Below, piece after piece: positions 23,588-31,920 of a stretch of DNA of 38,197 bases. Source of the DNA: Crocosphaera sp. (lineage in GTDB: Bacteria > Cyanobacteriota > Cyanobacteriia > Cyanobacteriales > Microcystaceae); NCBI RefSeq assembly GCF_030064895.1, contig NZ_JASJEB010000101.1, positions 1 through 38,197 of the forward strand, read 5' to 3'. Position numbers and translations under genes: made by a program. The notes under the pieces are model-generated. The model was not told the origin of the DNA, did not search any database, and saw only the letters and a program-made list of their open reading frames with translations. The number at the start of each line of letters is the position of its first letter. Within the stretch, counting starts at the first letter, position 1.

Positions 23588-23908
23588 ATGGTAATAGCAA
23601 CTTCTAACAGTTCATCTACTATTTTATTAGGGTTTCGGGCTTTATCTGATCCCATTCGTCTGCAAGTTTTGTCTTTACTAAAAACCCAAGAATTATGTGT
23701 TTGTGATCTTTGTGAAAAATTAGAGATTAATCAATCTAAGCTTTCTTTTCACTTGAAAAATCTTAAGGATGCTCAGTTAGTTAAGTCCCGTCAAAAAGGT
23801 CGTTGGATCTATTATCGTTTAAATTCGTCTCAGTTTGCCCTACTGGAAAACTATTTATCTCAATATCAACAAATTAAAGATATTTTACCTACTTCATCTT
23901 GTGAATAA
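23588..23908 (+). CDS. ArsR/SmtB family metalloregulator
   Basis: This 106-residue winged-helix repressor reads FRALSDPIRLQVLSLLKTQE, then ELCVCDLCEKL, then the recognition helix INQSKLSFHLKNLKDAQLVK and wing QKGRWIYYRLN. The ELCVCDLC triad (Cys37, Cys39, Cys42) is the alpha-3 metalloid site of ArsR proteins that sense As(III)/Sb(III), and a further Cys is near the C-terminus. A TTG precedes the ATG at 23588; the ATG is used. The gene it regulates is not visible: downstream lies only a desaturase remnant, so it may act on itself or elsewhere. Confidence 0.88.
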   Translation: MVIATSNSSSTILLGFRALSDPIRLQVLSLLKTQELCVCDLCEKLEINQSKLSFHLKNLKDAQLVKSRQKGRWIYYRLNSSQFALLENYLSQYQQIKDILPTSSCE

Positions 23909-23921
23909 TTTTGATTTTTTT

Positions 23922-24173
23922 ACAATTAGAGACTGTCTATTTGCTGTTAAAAATATCGGGAATTGGGTTAATTGGTTAATGGGAGGTCTTCCCTATCACT
24001 CAATTCACCATGCTTTTCCTGCAATTCCTTTTGACAAATTGCCTGAAGCTTATCAGGCAGTTCAAATAGTCCTAAAAAAACATAATCAAATACCTTTAGA
24101 AATGGAAACAGGATATTGGCAAAGTTCAATTAAACACAGCAGAGTTCACAGTTCACAGTTTAATAATGGATAA
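23922..24173 (+). pseudogene. Fatty-acid-desaturase-like C-terminal remnant
   Basis: The segment encodes NIGNWVNWLMGGLPYHSIHH, then AFPAIPFDKLPEAYQAVQIV. This is the third histidine box (HxxHH, HSIHH) and following region of a PF00487-type membrane desaturase/hydroxylase. The N-terminal two thirds, with the first two His boxes and the membrane spans, are missing, and the frame upstream overlaps arsR. It has no credible start, so it is treated as a pseudogene. Which desaturase it came from cannot be told. Confidence 0.7.
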
Positions 24174-24197
24174 TGAATAAAGGAACTAGGAATCTAA

Positions 24198-24941
24198 TTA
24201 ACTTCCTAAGGAAAAATATATTTTTTCAGCCCAAAGATTATACCCTTGCTCATTGAGATGAACTCCATCATTTGTATATTTTGGCTTTAATTGATTTTCT
24301 TCATCAATAAAATAACGATGAAGATCGATATATTGATACTTAAATTGTCTGGCTAATTTTTTTAACTGCTCGTTCACATTTATCACATCTTGATTATTAA
24401 CAATGGAGTTATAATCTCGGTTATTGATAGGCAGTACACTTTGAATATAAACTTCTGTTTCTGGGGTTTGTTCTTGAAATAAGGTGAGAATTTTTTTATA
24501 GTTCATAATGATTTCATCTACCGTTATTCTTTCATTGCCTAAATCATTAACTCCAATCATGATAAAAATTTTCTTCGGTTGAGTTATAATAGTTTCATCA
24601 ATTCTATTTAATACTCCTGCTGTGGTATCTCCACCAATTCCCTGATTTATGATTTGCTCATTGTTGAACAGTTTTTTCCATTCTCCATACTCTGTTAAAC
24701 TGTCTCCCAAGAAGACAATATTTTCACTAGAACAAGTTTGTTGTTGAAGGTCTATCATGTTGTTAATGTAGTAATTTTTTTGATATGTGTTATGTTGAAA
24801 TTGAGCAATAAAACTGTTCATAAATACTCCATAAACTAAACGATAAATATTCTCTTTCTTTGATCTTAAACCTAGTATAAGCAAAGAGAAACAAAACGTA
24901 ATTGTCAAAATAACTATCAAAAATGGTTTGTTTTTAATCAT
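24198..24941 (-). CDS. SGNH/GDSL-family hydrolase with N-terminal membrane anchor
   Basis: The protein of about 247 residues starts with a basic, hydrophobic anchor (MIKNKPFLIVILTITFCFSL) and then an SGNH hydrolase domain: block I VFLGDSLTEYGEW (Ser), block II INQGIGGDTT (Gly), block III MIGVNDLG (Asn) and block V NDGVHLNEQGY (Asp, His). All four catalytic and oxyanion residues are present. Relatives are lysophospholipases and acetyl-esterases acting outside or at the membrane. An in-frame TTG at 24962 would add seven residues; the ATG at 24941 is more likely. Confidence 0.85.
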   Translation of the reverse strand: MIKNKPFLIVILTITFCFSLLILGLRSKKENIYRLVYGVFMNSFIAQFQHNTYQKNYYINNMIDLQQQTCSSENIVFLGDSLTEYGEWKKLFNNEQIINQGIGGDTTAGVLNRIDETIITQPKKIFIMIGVNDLGNERITVDEIIMNYKKILTLFQEQTPETEVYIQSVLPINNRDYNSIVNNQDVINVNEQLKKLARQFKYQYIDLHRYFIDEENQLKPKYTNDGVHLNEQGYNLWAEKIYFSLGS

Positions 24942-24988
24942 TTTGATTATAATTAAGCCCAATTTCCTAAACTACTGTTTAACGGCCG

Positions 24989-25017
24989 TTGACCCCTACA
25001 ATATAAACATCTATAGT
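24989..25017 (+). promoter_or_regulatory. Promoter-like module 1 upstream of secA
   Basis: TTGACC (24989-24994), 17-base spacer, TATAGT (25012-25017), then CTAAG. The -35 lies in a GTTGACCCCTAC segment like that of the palindrome family. The whole is nearly identical to 4955-4983 upstream of xfp. Confidence 0.55.
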
Positions 25018-25084
25018 CTAAGATAATTTGTCAAAAATACCCATCAAATACTCATAATTTGTCAAGCTCAGTTTACAAAAATTA

Positions 25085-25113
25085 TTGACTAGAACATAAG
25101 AATTACATATTAT
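25085..25113 (+). promoter_or_regulatory. Promoter-like module 2 upstream of secA
   Basis: TTGACT (25085-25090), exactly 17 bases, TATTAT (25108-25113): near consensus for a sigma-70-type promoter. Confidence 0.55.
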
Positions 25114-25490
25114 CTCACTGGCCTTGTTGCACTTACTTTGATGCTCAACAGGGTTATAAATAGGCAAAACAGAGACTTCACTTAAATTTGGTGTTATTTT
25201 TACTTACAGCAAGCCTACTCTATTCCAAAAACAGTATATCTGAAAATTTACAAAAATACAAGTCTTCATTTTCAGGCAAATTTTCGGAAAATCGGCAAAA
25301 ACTCTTTTTTCATGAAGTTAGATTAAGCAAAAAAATATATTAAAATAAATCATACATTAATAAAAAAAGATAAGTTAAAGCAATCTTTGAGTAAAAGCAA
25401 AACTGCAATCAAGACAAAATTGAGGATAATAAGAGAATCAGATGATACAACCTACCATATAAACTAGAATAAAGAATAAAACGATACCTT

Positions 25491-28295
25491 ATGCTTAAAG
25501 CTCTATTTGGCGATCCTAACACCCGTAAAATCAAAAAATTACAACCCATCGTTGCAGAAATCAACTTACTCGAAGAAGATATTCAGCAATTATCCGACGA
25601 ACAACTGAGGAAAAAAACCGTTGAATTTCGTGAAATGTTGGATAAAGCCAACAACGATGAAGAACTAGAGGATATTTTAGAGGAAATTCTCCCAGAAGCC
25701 TTTGCAGTTGTCCGAGAGGCCGGAAAACGAGTCTTAGGAATGCGTCACTTTGACGTACAGTTATTAGGGGGAATGGTACTCCATCAAGGACAAATAGCCG
25801 AGATGAAGACAGGGGAAGGAAAAACCCTCGTTGCGACCCTGCCGGCATATCTTAACGGACTCACCGGCAAAGGGGTTCATATTGTTACAGTTAACGACTA
25901 TTTAGCCCGTAGGGACGCAGAATGGATGGGTCAAGTCCATCGTTTTCTGGGTTTAACCGTGGGACTTATCCAGTCAGGAATGAACCCAGAAGAACGTAAA
26001 AAAAATTATGCTTGTGACGTTACCTATACCACCAACAGCGAACTAGGATTTGACTATTTACGGGACAACATGGCCACCGCAATGGCTGAAGTTGTACAAA
26101 GACCCCCTAATTATTGCATAATCGACGAAGTTGACTCAATTTTAATCGATGAAGCTCGTACACCTTTAATTATTTCCGGTCAAGTAGAACGACCCACGGA
26201 AAAATATATTCAAGCTGCTGAAATTGCCAAAAACTTAGAACTACAAGAAGACGAAGAAGATCCCAAAGACTACGAAGTAGATGAAAAAGCTCGTAACGTT
26301 TTGATGACAGATCAAGGCTTTGAAAAGGCAGAACAATTATTAAAAGTGACCGATCTTTACGATCAAGAAAACCCCTGGGCCCACTATATTTTTAACGCCA
26401 TCAAAGCCAAAGAATTATTCACCAAAGACGTTAATTACATAGTCAAAAATAAAGAAGTAGTCATCGTCGATGAATTTACCGGTCGTGTCTTAGCCGGAAG
26501 ACGCTGGAGTGATGGACTACACCAGGCCATCGAAGCTAAAGAAGGAGTTCCCATCCAAAAAGAAACCCAAACTCTAGCCACCATTACCTATCAAAACTTC
26601 TTCCTGTTGTACAACAAACTCTCAGGGATGACCGGAACCGCAAAAACCGAAGAAACCGAACTAGAAAAAGTCTATAACCTGCAAGTAACAATCGTTCCTA
26701 CAAACCGTCCTCCCCAACGCTACGACTACGCTGACGTAGTTTATAAGAACGAAATAGCCAAATGGAAAGCCGTAGCATCAGAAGTAGAAGAACTACACGA
26801 ACAAGGCCGTCCCATTCTGGTTGGTACTACCAGCGTTGAAAAATCAGAAGTCATTTCTAACCTCTTACAAGAAAGTAACATTCCCCATAACATTCTCAAC
26901 GCTCGTCCCGAAAACGTAGAAAGAGAATCAGAAATTGTTGCTCAAGCAGGACGTAAACAAGCTGTTACCATTGCCACCAATATGGCAGGACGAGGAACCG
27001 ACATTATTTTAGGCGGTAACTCCGACTATATGGCCAGGCTAAAAATTCGGGAATATCTTATGCCTCAAATTGTTATGCCAGAAGACGATAACCTAATGGC
27101 AGCAGGAACAGGAGGTAATGGTAGTCGTCGTCCCCAAGGCTTTGGAAAGGATAGTAAAAAGAAAAAATGGCAACCCTCAGCCGATATTTTTCCAACCCAA
27201 CTCTCCCCAGAAACTGAAAACCTGATCAAAGCAGCAGTAAAATTTGCCGTCGATCAATACGGACAGCAAAGCTTATCCGAACTAGAAGCCGAAGAAAAAA
27301 TTGCGATCGCCTCGGAAAATGCTCCCACAGAAGACCCAGTGATTGAAAAATTGCGGGAAGTCTATAAAGCCATTCGCAAAGAATACGACGCATTTACCGA
27401 CAAAGAACAGGAAGAAGTGGTAGAAAACGGAGGACTCCATGTTATTGCTACCGAACGTCACGAGTCCCGTCGTATTGATAACCAGTTACGGGGACGGGCC
27501 GGACGACAAGGAGACCCCGGATCAACTAAATTTTTCCTCAGTTTAGAAGATAACCTCTTAAGAATTTTTGGGGGCGATCGTGTGGCCGGGTTAATGAATG
27601 CCTTCCGCGTTGAAGAAGATATGCCTATCGAGTCCAAAATGTTGACCCGTTCCCTAGAAGGGGCCCAGAAAAAAGTAGAAACTTTCTACTATGACACTCG
27701 GAAACAGGTATTTGAGTACGACGAGGTAATGAATAACCAAAGACGGGCCATTTATGCCGAACGTCGACGGGTACTCGAAGGTTTAGACCTCAAAGAACAA
27801 GTGCTACAATACGCCGAGAAGACAATGGATGAAATTGTCGATGCTTATGTTAACCCCGAGTTACCTCCCGAAGAATGGGATGTAGAAAACTTAGTGAGTA
27901 AGGTCAAAGAGTTTGTCTATCTTCTCGAAGATATGACCGCTCAAGATATGGAAGATATGACCGTCCCAGAGATGAAAATCTTTCTCCACGAAGAAGCTCG
28001 TAAAGCTTATGATATTAAAGAAGACCAAGTGGATAAAGTTCGTGCTGGTTTGATGCGAGAAGCAGAACGCTTCTTTATTCTGCAACAGATAGACACCCTA
28101 TGGCGTGAACATTTACAGTCAATGGATGCTCTACGGGAGTCTATTGGTTTACGAGGTTACGGACAAAAAGATCCTCTCATCGAATATAAACAGGAAGGGT
28201 ACGAAATGTTCCTCGAGATGATGATCGATATCCGTCGCAATGTGGTTTATTCTCTGTTCCAGTTCCAACCCCAAAGTCAACCCCAGGCTGTTTAG
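25491..28295 (+). CDS. secA: Preprotein translocase ATPase SecA
   Basis: This 934-residue motor drives secretory proteins through SecYEG at the plasma and thylakoid membranes. Motifs in order are Walker [12 protein letters not shown] (about 103-113), [31 protein letters not shown] (Walker B), [13 protein letters not shown]-type sequence, [46 protein letters not shown] and the helical scaffold region [13 protein letters not shown]. The C-terminus ends in [12 protein letters not shown] and lacks the cysteine-rich zinc motif that binds SecB, in keeping with the usual absence of SecB in cyanobacteria. A basic GS/K-rich insertion ([18 protein letters not shown]) sits near residue 550. A terminator and a tRNA follow. 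Confidence 0.97.
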   Translation: MLKALFGDPNTRKIKKLQPIVAEINLLEEDIQQLSDEQLRKKTVEFREMLDKANNDEELEDILEEILPEAFAVVREAGKRVLGMRHFDVQLLGGMVLHQGQIAEMKTGEGKTLVATLPAYLNGLTGKGVHIVTVNDYLARRDAEWMGQVHRFLGLTVGLIQSGMNPEERKKNYACDVTYTTNSELGFDYLRDNMATAMAEVVQRPPNYCIIDEVDSILIDEARTPLIISGQVERPTEKYIQAAEIAKNLELQEDEEDPKDYEVDEKARNVLMTDQGFEKAEQLLKVTDLYDQENPWAHYIFNAIKAKELFTKDVNYIVKNKEVVIVDEFTGRVLAGRRWSDGLHQAIEAKEGVPIQKETQTLATITYQNFFLLYNKLSGMTGTAKTEETELEKVYNLQVTIVPTNRPPQRYDYADVVYKNEIAKWKAVASEVEELHEQGRPILVGTTSVEKSEVISNLLQESNIPHNILNARPENVERESEIVAQAGRKQAVTIATNMAGRGTDIILGGNSDYMARLKIREYLMPQIVMPEDDNLMAAGTGGNGSRRPQGFGKDSKKKKWQPSADIFPTQLSPETENLIKAAVKFAVDQYGQQSLSELEAEEKIAIASENAPTEDPVIEKLREVYKAIRKEYDAFTDKEQEEVVENGGLHVIATERHESRRIDNQLRGRAGRQGDPGSTKFFLSLEDNLLRIFGGDRVAGLMNAFRVEEDMPIESKMLTRSLEGAQKKVETFYYDTRKQVFEYDEVMNNQRRAIYAERRRVLEGLDLKEQVLQYAEKTMDEIVDAYVNPELPPEEWDVENLVSKVKEFVYLLEDMTAQDMEDMTVPEMKIFLHEEARKAYDIKEDQVDKVRAGLMREAERFFILQQIDTLWREHLQSMDALRESIGLRGYGQKDPLIEYKQEGYEMFLEMMIDIRRNVVYSLFQFQPQSQPQAV

Positions 28296-28326
28296 TTGGT
28301 TGAAGGAAAAGGATAATAATACTTAG

Positions 28327-28363
28327 GAAGTTGCCTATCCTTATGCTAGGGATAGACAACTTC
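28327..28363 (+). terminator. Terminator hairpin after secA
   Basis: Arms GAAGTTG-C-CTATCC (28327-28340) and GGATAG-A-CAACTTC (28350-28363) pair over 13 bp with one mismatch and a short loop. The right arm runs into the TTCTGAC heptamer array. Confidence 0.65.
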
Positions 28364-28384
28364 TGACTTCTGACTTCTGACTTC
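28361..28384. repeat. Heptamer tandem repeat (TTCTGAC, 3 units)
   Basis: Three exact TTCTGAC units plus TTC; reverse complement of the array at 4708-4740. Confidence 0.85.
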
Positions 28385-28390
28385 AAAAAG

Positions 28391-28476
28391 CGGAGAGGGT
28401 GGGATTCGAACCCACGTTGGCTATTAACCAAACCCGATTTCAAGTCGGGCGCGTTCGACCACTCTGCCACCTCTCC
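28391..28476 (-). tRNA. trnS-UGA: tRNA-Ser (anticodon UGA)
   Basis: The minus strand folds as a class II tRNA. Acceptor arm GGAGAGG/CCTCTCC has discriminator G, and the anticodon arm CCCGACT-TGA-AATCGGG puts UGA at the loop centre. There is a long serine-type variable arm (TTGGTTAATAGCCAA), and the T arm GTGGG-TTCGAAT-CCCAC is standard. The 3' CCA is not encoded. It reads UCA (and by wobble UCG/UCU) codons. Confidence 0.95.
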
Positions 28477-28641
28477 TTAATTCATCCCCAATTCTAACAT
28501 GATTTTAGCTTTTCGCCGACAAACTCAACACTATAGGTAAGGCAATACTGGGTTAAGTTTTGATACACCAAATTAAAATATTTTGTAGGCCGAAGGAAAA
28601 AAGAAGATAAGAAAATATCTCTTTTCCCTTTGCCTTTTACC

Positions 28642-28914
28642 CTATTCTGCGTCAGCTAGGGCAAAGAAACCAGGAACTCTTCCTGCTGCTGCACTACCAT
28701 CTTTTTGTGATAGGATGACAGCACTGATTTGATCGCTCATTACAGCAACTTTTTTCTCTGTTTGTTTCTCACAAGTTAACTCAATTAACTGAGAAGTGCC
28801 TGATTTCATGGCATTGACAATTTGATCATAAAGTGCTTGTGCATCTTCAACTTCTTTGCGTTGTACAGAAATGGGAAGGGGAGTGTATTTTAAAGCTAAA
28901 TCAATACTAATCAT
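28642..28914 (-). CDS. UPF0367 family conserved cyanobacterial protein
   Basis: This 90-residue protein matches the UPF0367 pattern IDLALKYTPLPISVQRKEVE, DAQALYDQIVNAMKSG, LIELTCEKQTEKKVAVMSDQ, ISAVILSQKDG, ending in GRVPGFFAL. It is nearly universal in cyanobacteria, of unknown function, and soluble. A TTG lies one codon before the ATG at 28914; the ATG follows a good AAGGAG ribosome site (28920-28925 on the minus strand). It is divergent from ssb, with 120 bases between the starts. Confidence 0.9.
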   Translation of the reverse strand: MISIDLALKYTPLPISVQRKEVEDAQALYDQIVNAMKSGTSQLIELTCEKQTEKKVAVMSDQISAVILSQKDGSAAAGRVPGFFALADAE

Positions 28915-29034
28915 CAATGCTCCTTGCGTTAAATGCTTTCTTTATTATTATGATTGAAAATTGGAGGTTGTGGGAATGTCAGAAGAGGGCAAAATGATAA
29001 AATAGTAATACCGTTGATCTTGGAAATTAAATAA

Positions 29035-29499
29035 ATGAATAGTTGCGTGTTGATGGCGAAAGTCATTCAGAATCCTGAATTACGCTACACTTCAGATAAT
29101 CAAACAGAAGTTGCACAAATGTTAGTCGAGTTTGAAGGTAGACGAAGCGAAGATCCTCCTGCTACCCTCAAAGTAGTGGGATGGGGTGGTTTAGCAACGC
29201 AGATGAAAGAAACCTGCACCGAAGGCGATCGCTTAATTCTGGAAGGCCGTTTATCCATGAATACATTTGAACGGAAGGAAGGGTTTAAGGAAAAACGTGC
29301 AGAATTGGTCATTTCTCGCTTTTATCCTGTGGATGGTGTAGCTAGTTCTTCTTCAACTGGTAATGTAGTCCCTTTTGATGCTGCTAAATCATCTCAACAA
29401 AAAGATAGTAGTTTTCCTCAAAATAACTACGATCTCGATGAGTCACCACAAACATCAACTTCACCTACAGATGACGTTGATGATCCCATTCCTTTTTAA
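29035..29499 (+). CDS. ssb: Single-stranded DNA-binding protein
   Basis: This 154-residue protein has an N-terminal OB fold (SCVLMAKVIQNPELRYTSDN, KVVGWGGLATQM, GDRLILEGRLSMNT) and a Ser/Gln-rich linker. It ends in the acidic tip DDVDDPIPF, which recruits replication and repair partners. The PIPF end matches bacterial SSB tails. Its OB domain begins slightly differently from E. coli SSB, as in cyanobacterial relatives. It stands alone, followed by a palindromic repeat. Confidence 0.92.
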   Translation: MNSCVLMAKVIQNPELRYTSDNQTEVAQMLVEFEGRRSEDPPATLKVVGWGGLATQMKETCTEGDRLILEGRLSMNTFERKEGFKEKRAELVISRFYPVDGVASSSSTGNVVPFDAAKSSQQKDSSFPQNNYDLDESPQTSTSPTDDVDDPIPF

Positions 29500-29530
29500 G
29501 AAAATTTTTGTTGCATAAACAATTTTTTTC

Positions 29531-29555
29531 GGGCTTAATATTATTAAGCCCCTAC
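29531..29555. repeat. Short palindrome of the TAGGGGCTTAATA family, after ssb
   Basis: GGGCTTAATA-T-TATTAAGCCC, followed by CTAC. It has perfect arms and differs from 7828-7856 only at the centre and the left flank. It may terminate ssb transcription. Confidence 0.8.
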
Positions 29556-29582
29556 GAGACTTAAATAACTCACAATAATGCC

Positions 29583-30386
29583 ATGTTATTAAACTATAAT
29601 CCTAAGCATTGTCTTCCCTCTGCTGAAGATTTACCGGACTCTGATGATACACCTGTAGATAATCAATTACAACACTTAATTCCTGGACTTTTAGAAGCTA
29701 TTCTGGCATTAATTTGGGACAAAAGACAAGATTGGTATTTTGGGGTGGATATGGGTATTTATTATGATCCTTATCAACCTGCTATTGTCCCTGATGGTTT
29801 TTTAAGTGTTGGGGTTCCTCGTATTATTGATGAAGATTTACGGTTATCTTATGTATTATGGGAAGAACAAAAGATTCCTCTTTTAGTATTAGAAGTGGTT
29901 TCTCATAAACGGAGAAAAGAATATACAAAAAAGAAAGATTTTTATGCAGAAATGGGAGTGTTATATTATGTTATTTATAATCCTTTGCGTAAAAGAAAAC
30001 CCACATTAGAAGTTTATCAATTCAATAATGGAAAATATGAATTATTACAAGGTGAACCCATCTGGTTATCAGAATTAAATTTAGGAATAGGGAAAGAAAT
30101 AGGACTTTATCAAGGAATTGAAAGAGAATGGTTATATTGGTACGATGAGAATGGTGAACGTTATTTAACCCCAGAAGAAAGAATAAAATCCGAAGGAGAA
30201 GCAGGAGAAAAAAGAGGTCAACAAAGTTTAATTTTACGTCAACTTAATCTAAAATTAGGTAATATTTCTTTAGCAACTGAACAAAAAATAAAAGAATTAT
30301 CTTCTAGTCAATTAGATGATTTATCTCTTGCTTTATTTGAGTTTACGGACTTAAATAGTTTAAATAAGTGGTTAGATGAAAGGTAA
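29583..30386 (+). CDS. Uma2-type (DUF820) nuclease with C-terminal DUF4351
   Basis: In this 267-residue protein the N-terminal two thirds are a Uma2/DUF820 core: the Asp in PAIVPDGFLSV, then LLVLEVVSHKRRKEYTKKKDFYAEMGVLYYVIYNP with Glu and Lys. The last 50 residues (LILRQLNLKLGNISLATEQK, IKELSSSQLDDLSLALFEFT) match DUF4351, usually found at the end of Rpn/transposase-type nucleases. A fully charged linker (EERIKSEGEAGEKRGQQ) joins them. It is the third Uma2 gene in the window. Its biological role is unknown. Confidence 0.85.
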   Translation: MLLNYNPKHCLPSAEDLPDSDDTPVDNQLQHLIPGLLEAILALIWDKRQDWYFGVDMGIYYDPYQPAIVPDGFLSVGVPRIIDEDLRLSYVLWEEQKIPLLVLEVVSHKRRKEYTKKKDFYAEMGVLYYVIYNPLRKRKPTLEVYQFNNGKYELLQGEPIWLSELNLGIGKEIGLYQGIEREWLYWYDENGERYLTPEERIKSEGEAGEKRGQQSLILRQLNLKLGNISLATEQKIKELSSSQLDDLSLALFEFTDLNSLNKWLDER

Positions 30387-30423
30387 GGTGGTTCACAAGT
30401 AAAAAGTTAGAAGTTCCTCACTC

Positions 30424-30443
30424 CGTTCCGGCGCTATCGCACA
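30424..30443 (+). repeat. Dispersed 20-base repeat, copy 2
   Basis: CGTTCCGGCGCTATCGCACA matches 4741-4760 at 18 of 20 positions. The surrounding 30387-30678 has no gene. Confidence 0.6.
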
Positions 30444-30678
30444 AAAGTCAAAAGTATAACCTCTTCCTAAAAAGAAGAAGATTCAATAAATGATAGTTTT
30501 CTATCTTTTTTCTTCATAAATAAAGAGACTTTAATACTGTCCATTTCTAACAATTAGACATTTTCTCATCTACATAGAATATTTGTACTGTTTAGCTGTC
30601 GGGTCAAATTCATTTTGAAGAGTGATCGCTTATCTCTAAAGTCCTCACAGTGAACCTTTTCCAACTCTTGTCACCCCG

Positions 30679-31833
30679 TCAACTGACAAAGACTTTGTAT
30701 GAAGGGACTGGTAATGGAATGGGAAAAAGAGACTTGAAAAGCAGCCTGACTAACCAATAAAAAACAAAGCCTACTCCTTTTACATATATATATAAGGGTT
30801 TTTGATAACAACCTAATCTAGCTTTAAATACATCGGCTGTTTGACCAACTTCAATATCTAATAAATCAAATGTTAAAGCTTTTTCTAAAGACCTATAAGC
30901 TAAATTAAAATATAGATCGGATTCGGCATTAAACTTAAAATTTAATCCACAAAATAAACAGTAGAAAATAGCTTCATGATAAAGGGAAAACATAAAGCCA
31001 ATTATTTCACTGTCATTATAAGCTAAGGTCAAACAAGCTTGTCCGGGAAAGTTCATCACTAATTCCTGAAAAAAAGTAATTGGTAAAATTTCTAATTTAG
31101 TTTTTGATTTATCGACAATAGCTTCGTATAGCTGATGAACTTCTGATGTGTATAGCTCTAGTATTTTTTCAGATTCTTGCACATCAATAAAATGAAATCC
31201 TGCCTTTTTAAATTTATTTCTTGATTTTCTAATTTCTTTACGATAGTTGGCTCTCAGGCTATGATAGTAATCATTGAAGTCAACAAAATTAGGGTTAAAA
31301 TGATTCATAGGGAGACTATAAGCACGAGAAAAGCCTAGGTTTGATAAAATATCAAGCTGCTGACACTCAGAAGAATTAAACTCTTTATAAACAATTAAAT
31401 TAGCTTTTTCTTTAATAGCCAACTTTTTTAGAAAATTATCGAGTAAGTTAATAATTTCTCCAGAATTGGCTTCTGTAGACATTATTAAGTGATTTTGTCC
31501 TAAGGAAATTGGCAGTCCACAAAATAAAATTTTAGTAGAAAAAAAACTGGGCAGAAGTTTTCGGAATAAAGATAGATATTTTTTGACATTTTTGTCACTT
31601 AAAATTGTTAGATCGGTTATAAAAGTAGATACAACGGAACAAGCCTGAGGATTTTTTTCTTGATCATAAAAAATTAGATACCAAAACTTACTGAACTGGC
31701 TCATAGATTTTTCGAGCGTTAATAAAAAACGAGCATCCATAAACACTTTTCTCTTATGTTGAGTAAGAATTCGTTCCCAGTCCTGTAAATTGATTTCTTG
31801 AATGGAATGATAAAGTTTATATGAATAGGTCAT
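30679..31833 (-). CDS. FemAB/GNAT-like acyltransferase
   Basis: This 384-residue protein has the two-lobed GNAT arrangement of the FemAB-like or peptidogalycan-biosynthesis acyltransferases. An N-terminal lobe is followed by YHSLRANYRKEIRKSRNKFK, then LTLAYNDSEIIGFMFSLYHE and SDLYFNLAYRSLEKALTFDL, ending in EVGQTADVFKARLGC with the typical late G-x-K/R region. The last 35 residues are hydrophobic and amphipathic (GFVFYWLVRLLFKSLFPIP), suggesting membrane association. It is the last gene of the presumed MMPL / aminotransferase-reductase operon, 87 bases after the fusion gene. The acyl donor and acceptor are not shown by sequence; amine acylation is an inference from context. Confidence 0.75.
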   Translation of the reverse strand: MTYSYKLYHSIQEINLQDWERILTQHKRKVFMDARFLLTLEKSMSQFSKFWYLIFYDQEKNPQACSVVSTFITDLTILSDKNVKKYLSLFRKLLPSFFSTKILFCGLPISLGQNHLIMSTEANSGEIINLLDNFLKKLAIKEKANLIVYKEFNSSECQQLDILSNLGFSRAYSLPMNHFNPNFVDFNDYYHSLRANYRKEIRKSRNKFKKAGFHFIDVQESEKILELYTSEVHQLYEAIVDKSKTKLEILPITFFQELVMNFPGQACLTLAYNDSEIIGFMFSLYHEAIFYCLFCGLNFKFNAESDLYFNLAYRSLEKALTFDLLDIEVGQTADVFKARLGCYQKPLYIYVKGVGFVFYWLVRLLFKSLFPIPLPVPSYKVFVS

Positions 31834-31920
31834 AAAAGAAATGGCTCTTGTTTTAAGAAATGATCTTCAATCGAAAATACTATTGCGCTACGGCAAAAGA
31901 AATAGATCCGAACTTTAGCA

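Larger units (their letters stand above)
24963..25490. other. Long non-coding leader region upstream of secA
   Basis: These 528 bases contain two good promoter-like modules (24989-25017 and 25085-25113), a 12-base direct repeat ATAATTTGTCAA (25023 and 25050), and about 370 further AT-rich bases without an ORF. A 5' leader of 370-470 nt on secA mRNA is implied. No SecM-like upstream ORF is seen. Confidence 0.55.

Noticed and set aside
28177-28470. 97-residue minus-strand ORF starting MAEWSNAPDLKSG
   Set aside because: It is a translation of the tRNA-Ser gene (28391-28476), a well-known false ORF.
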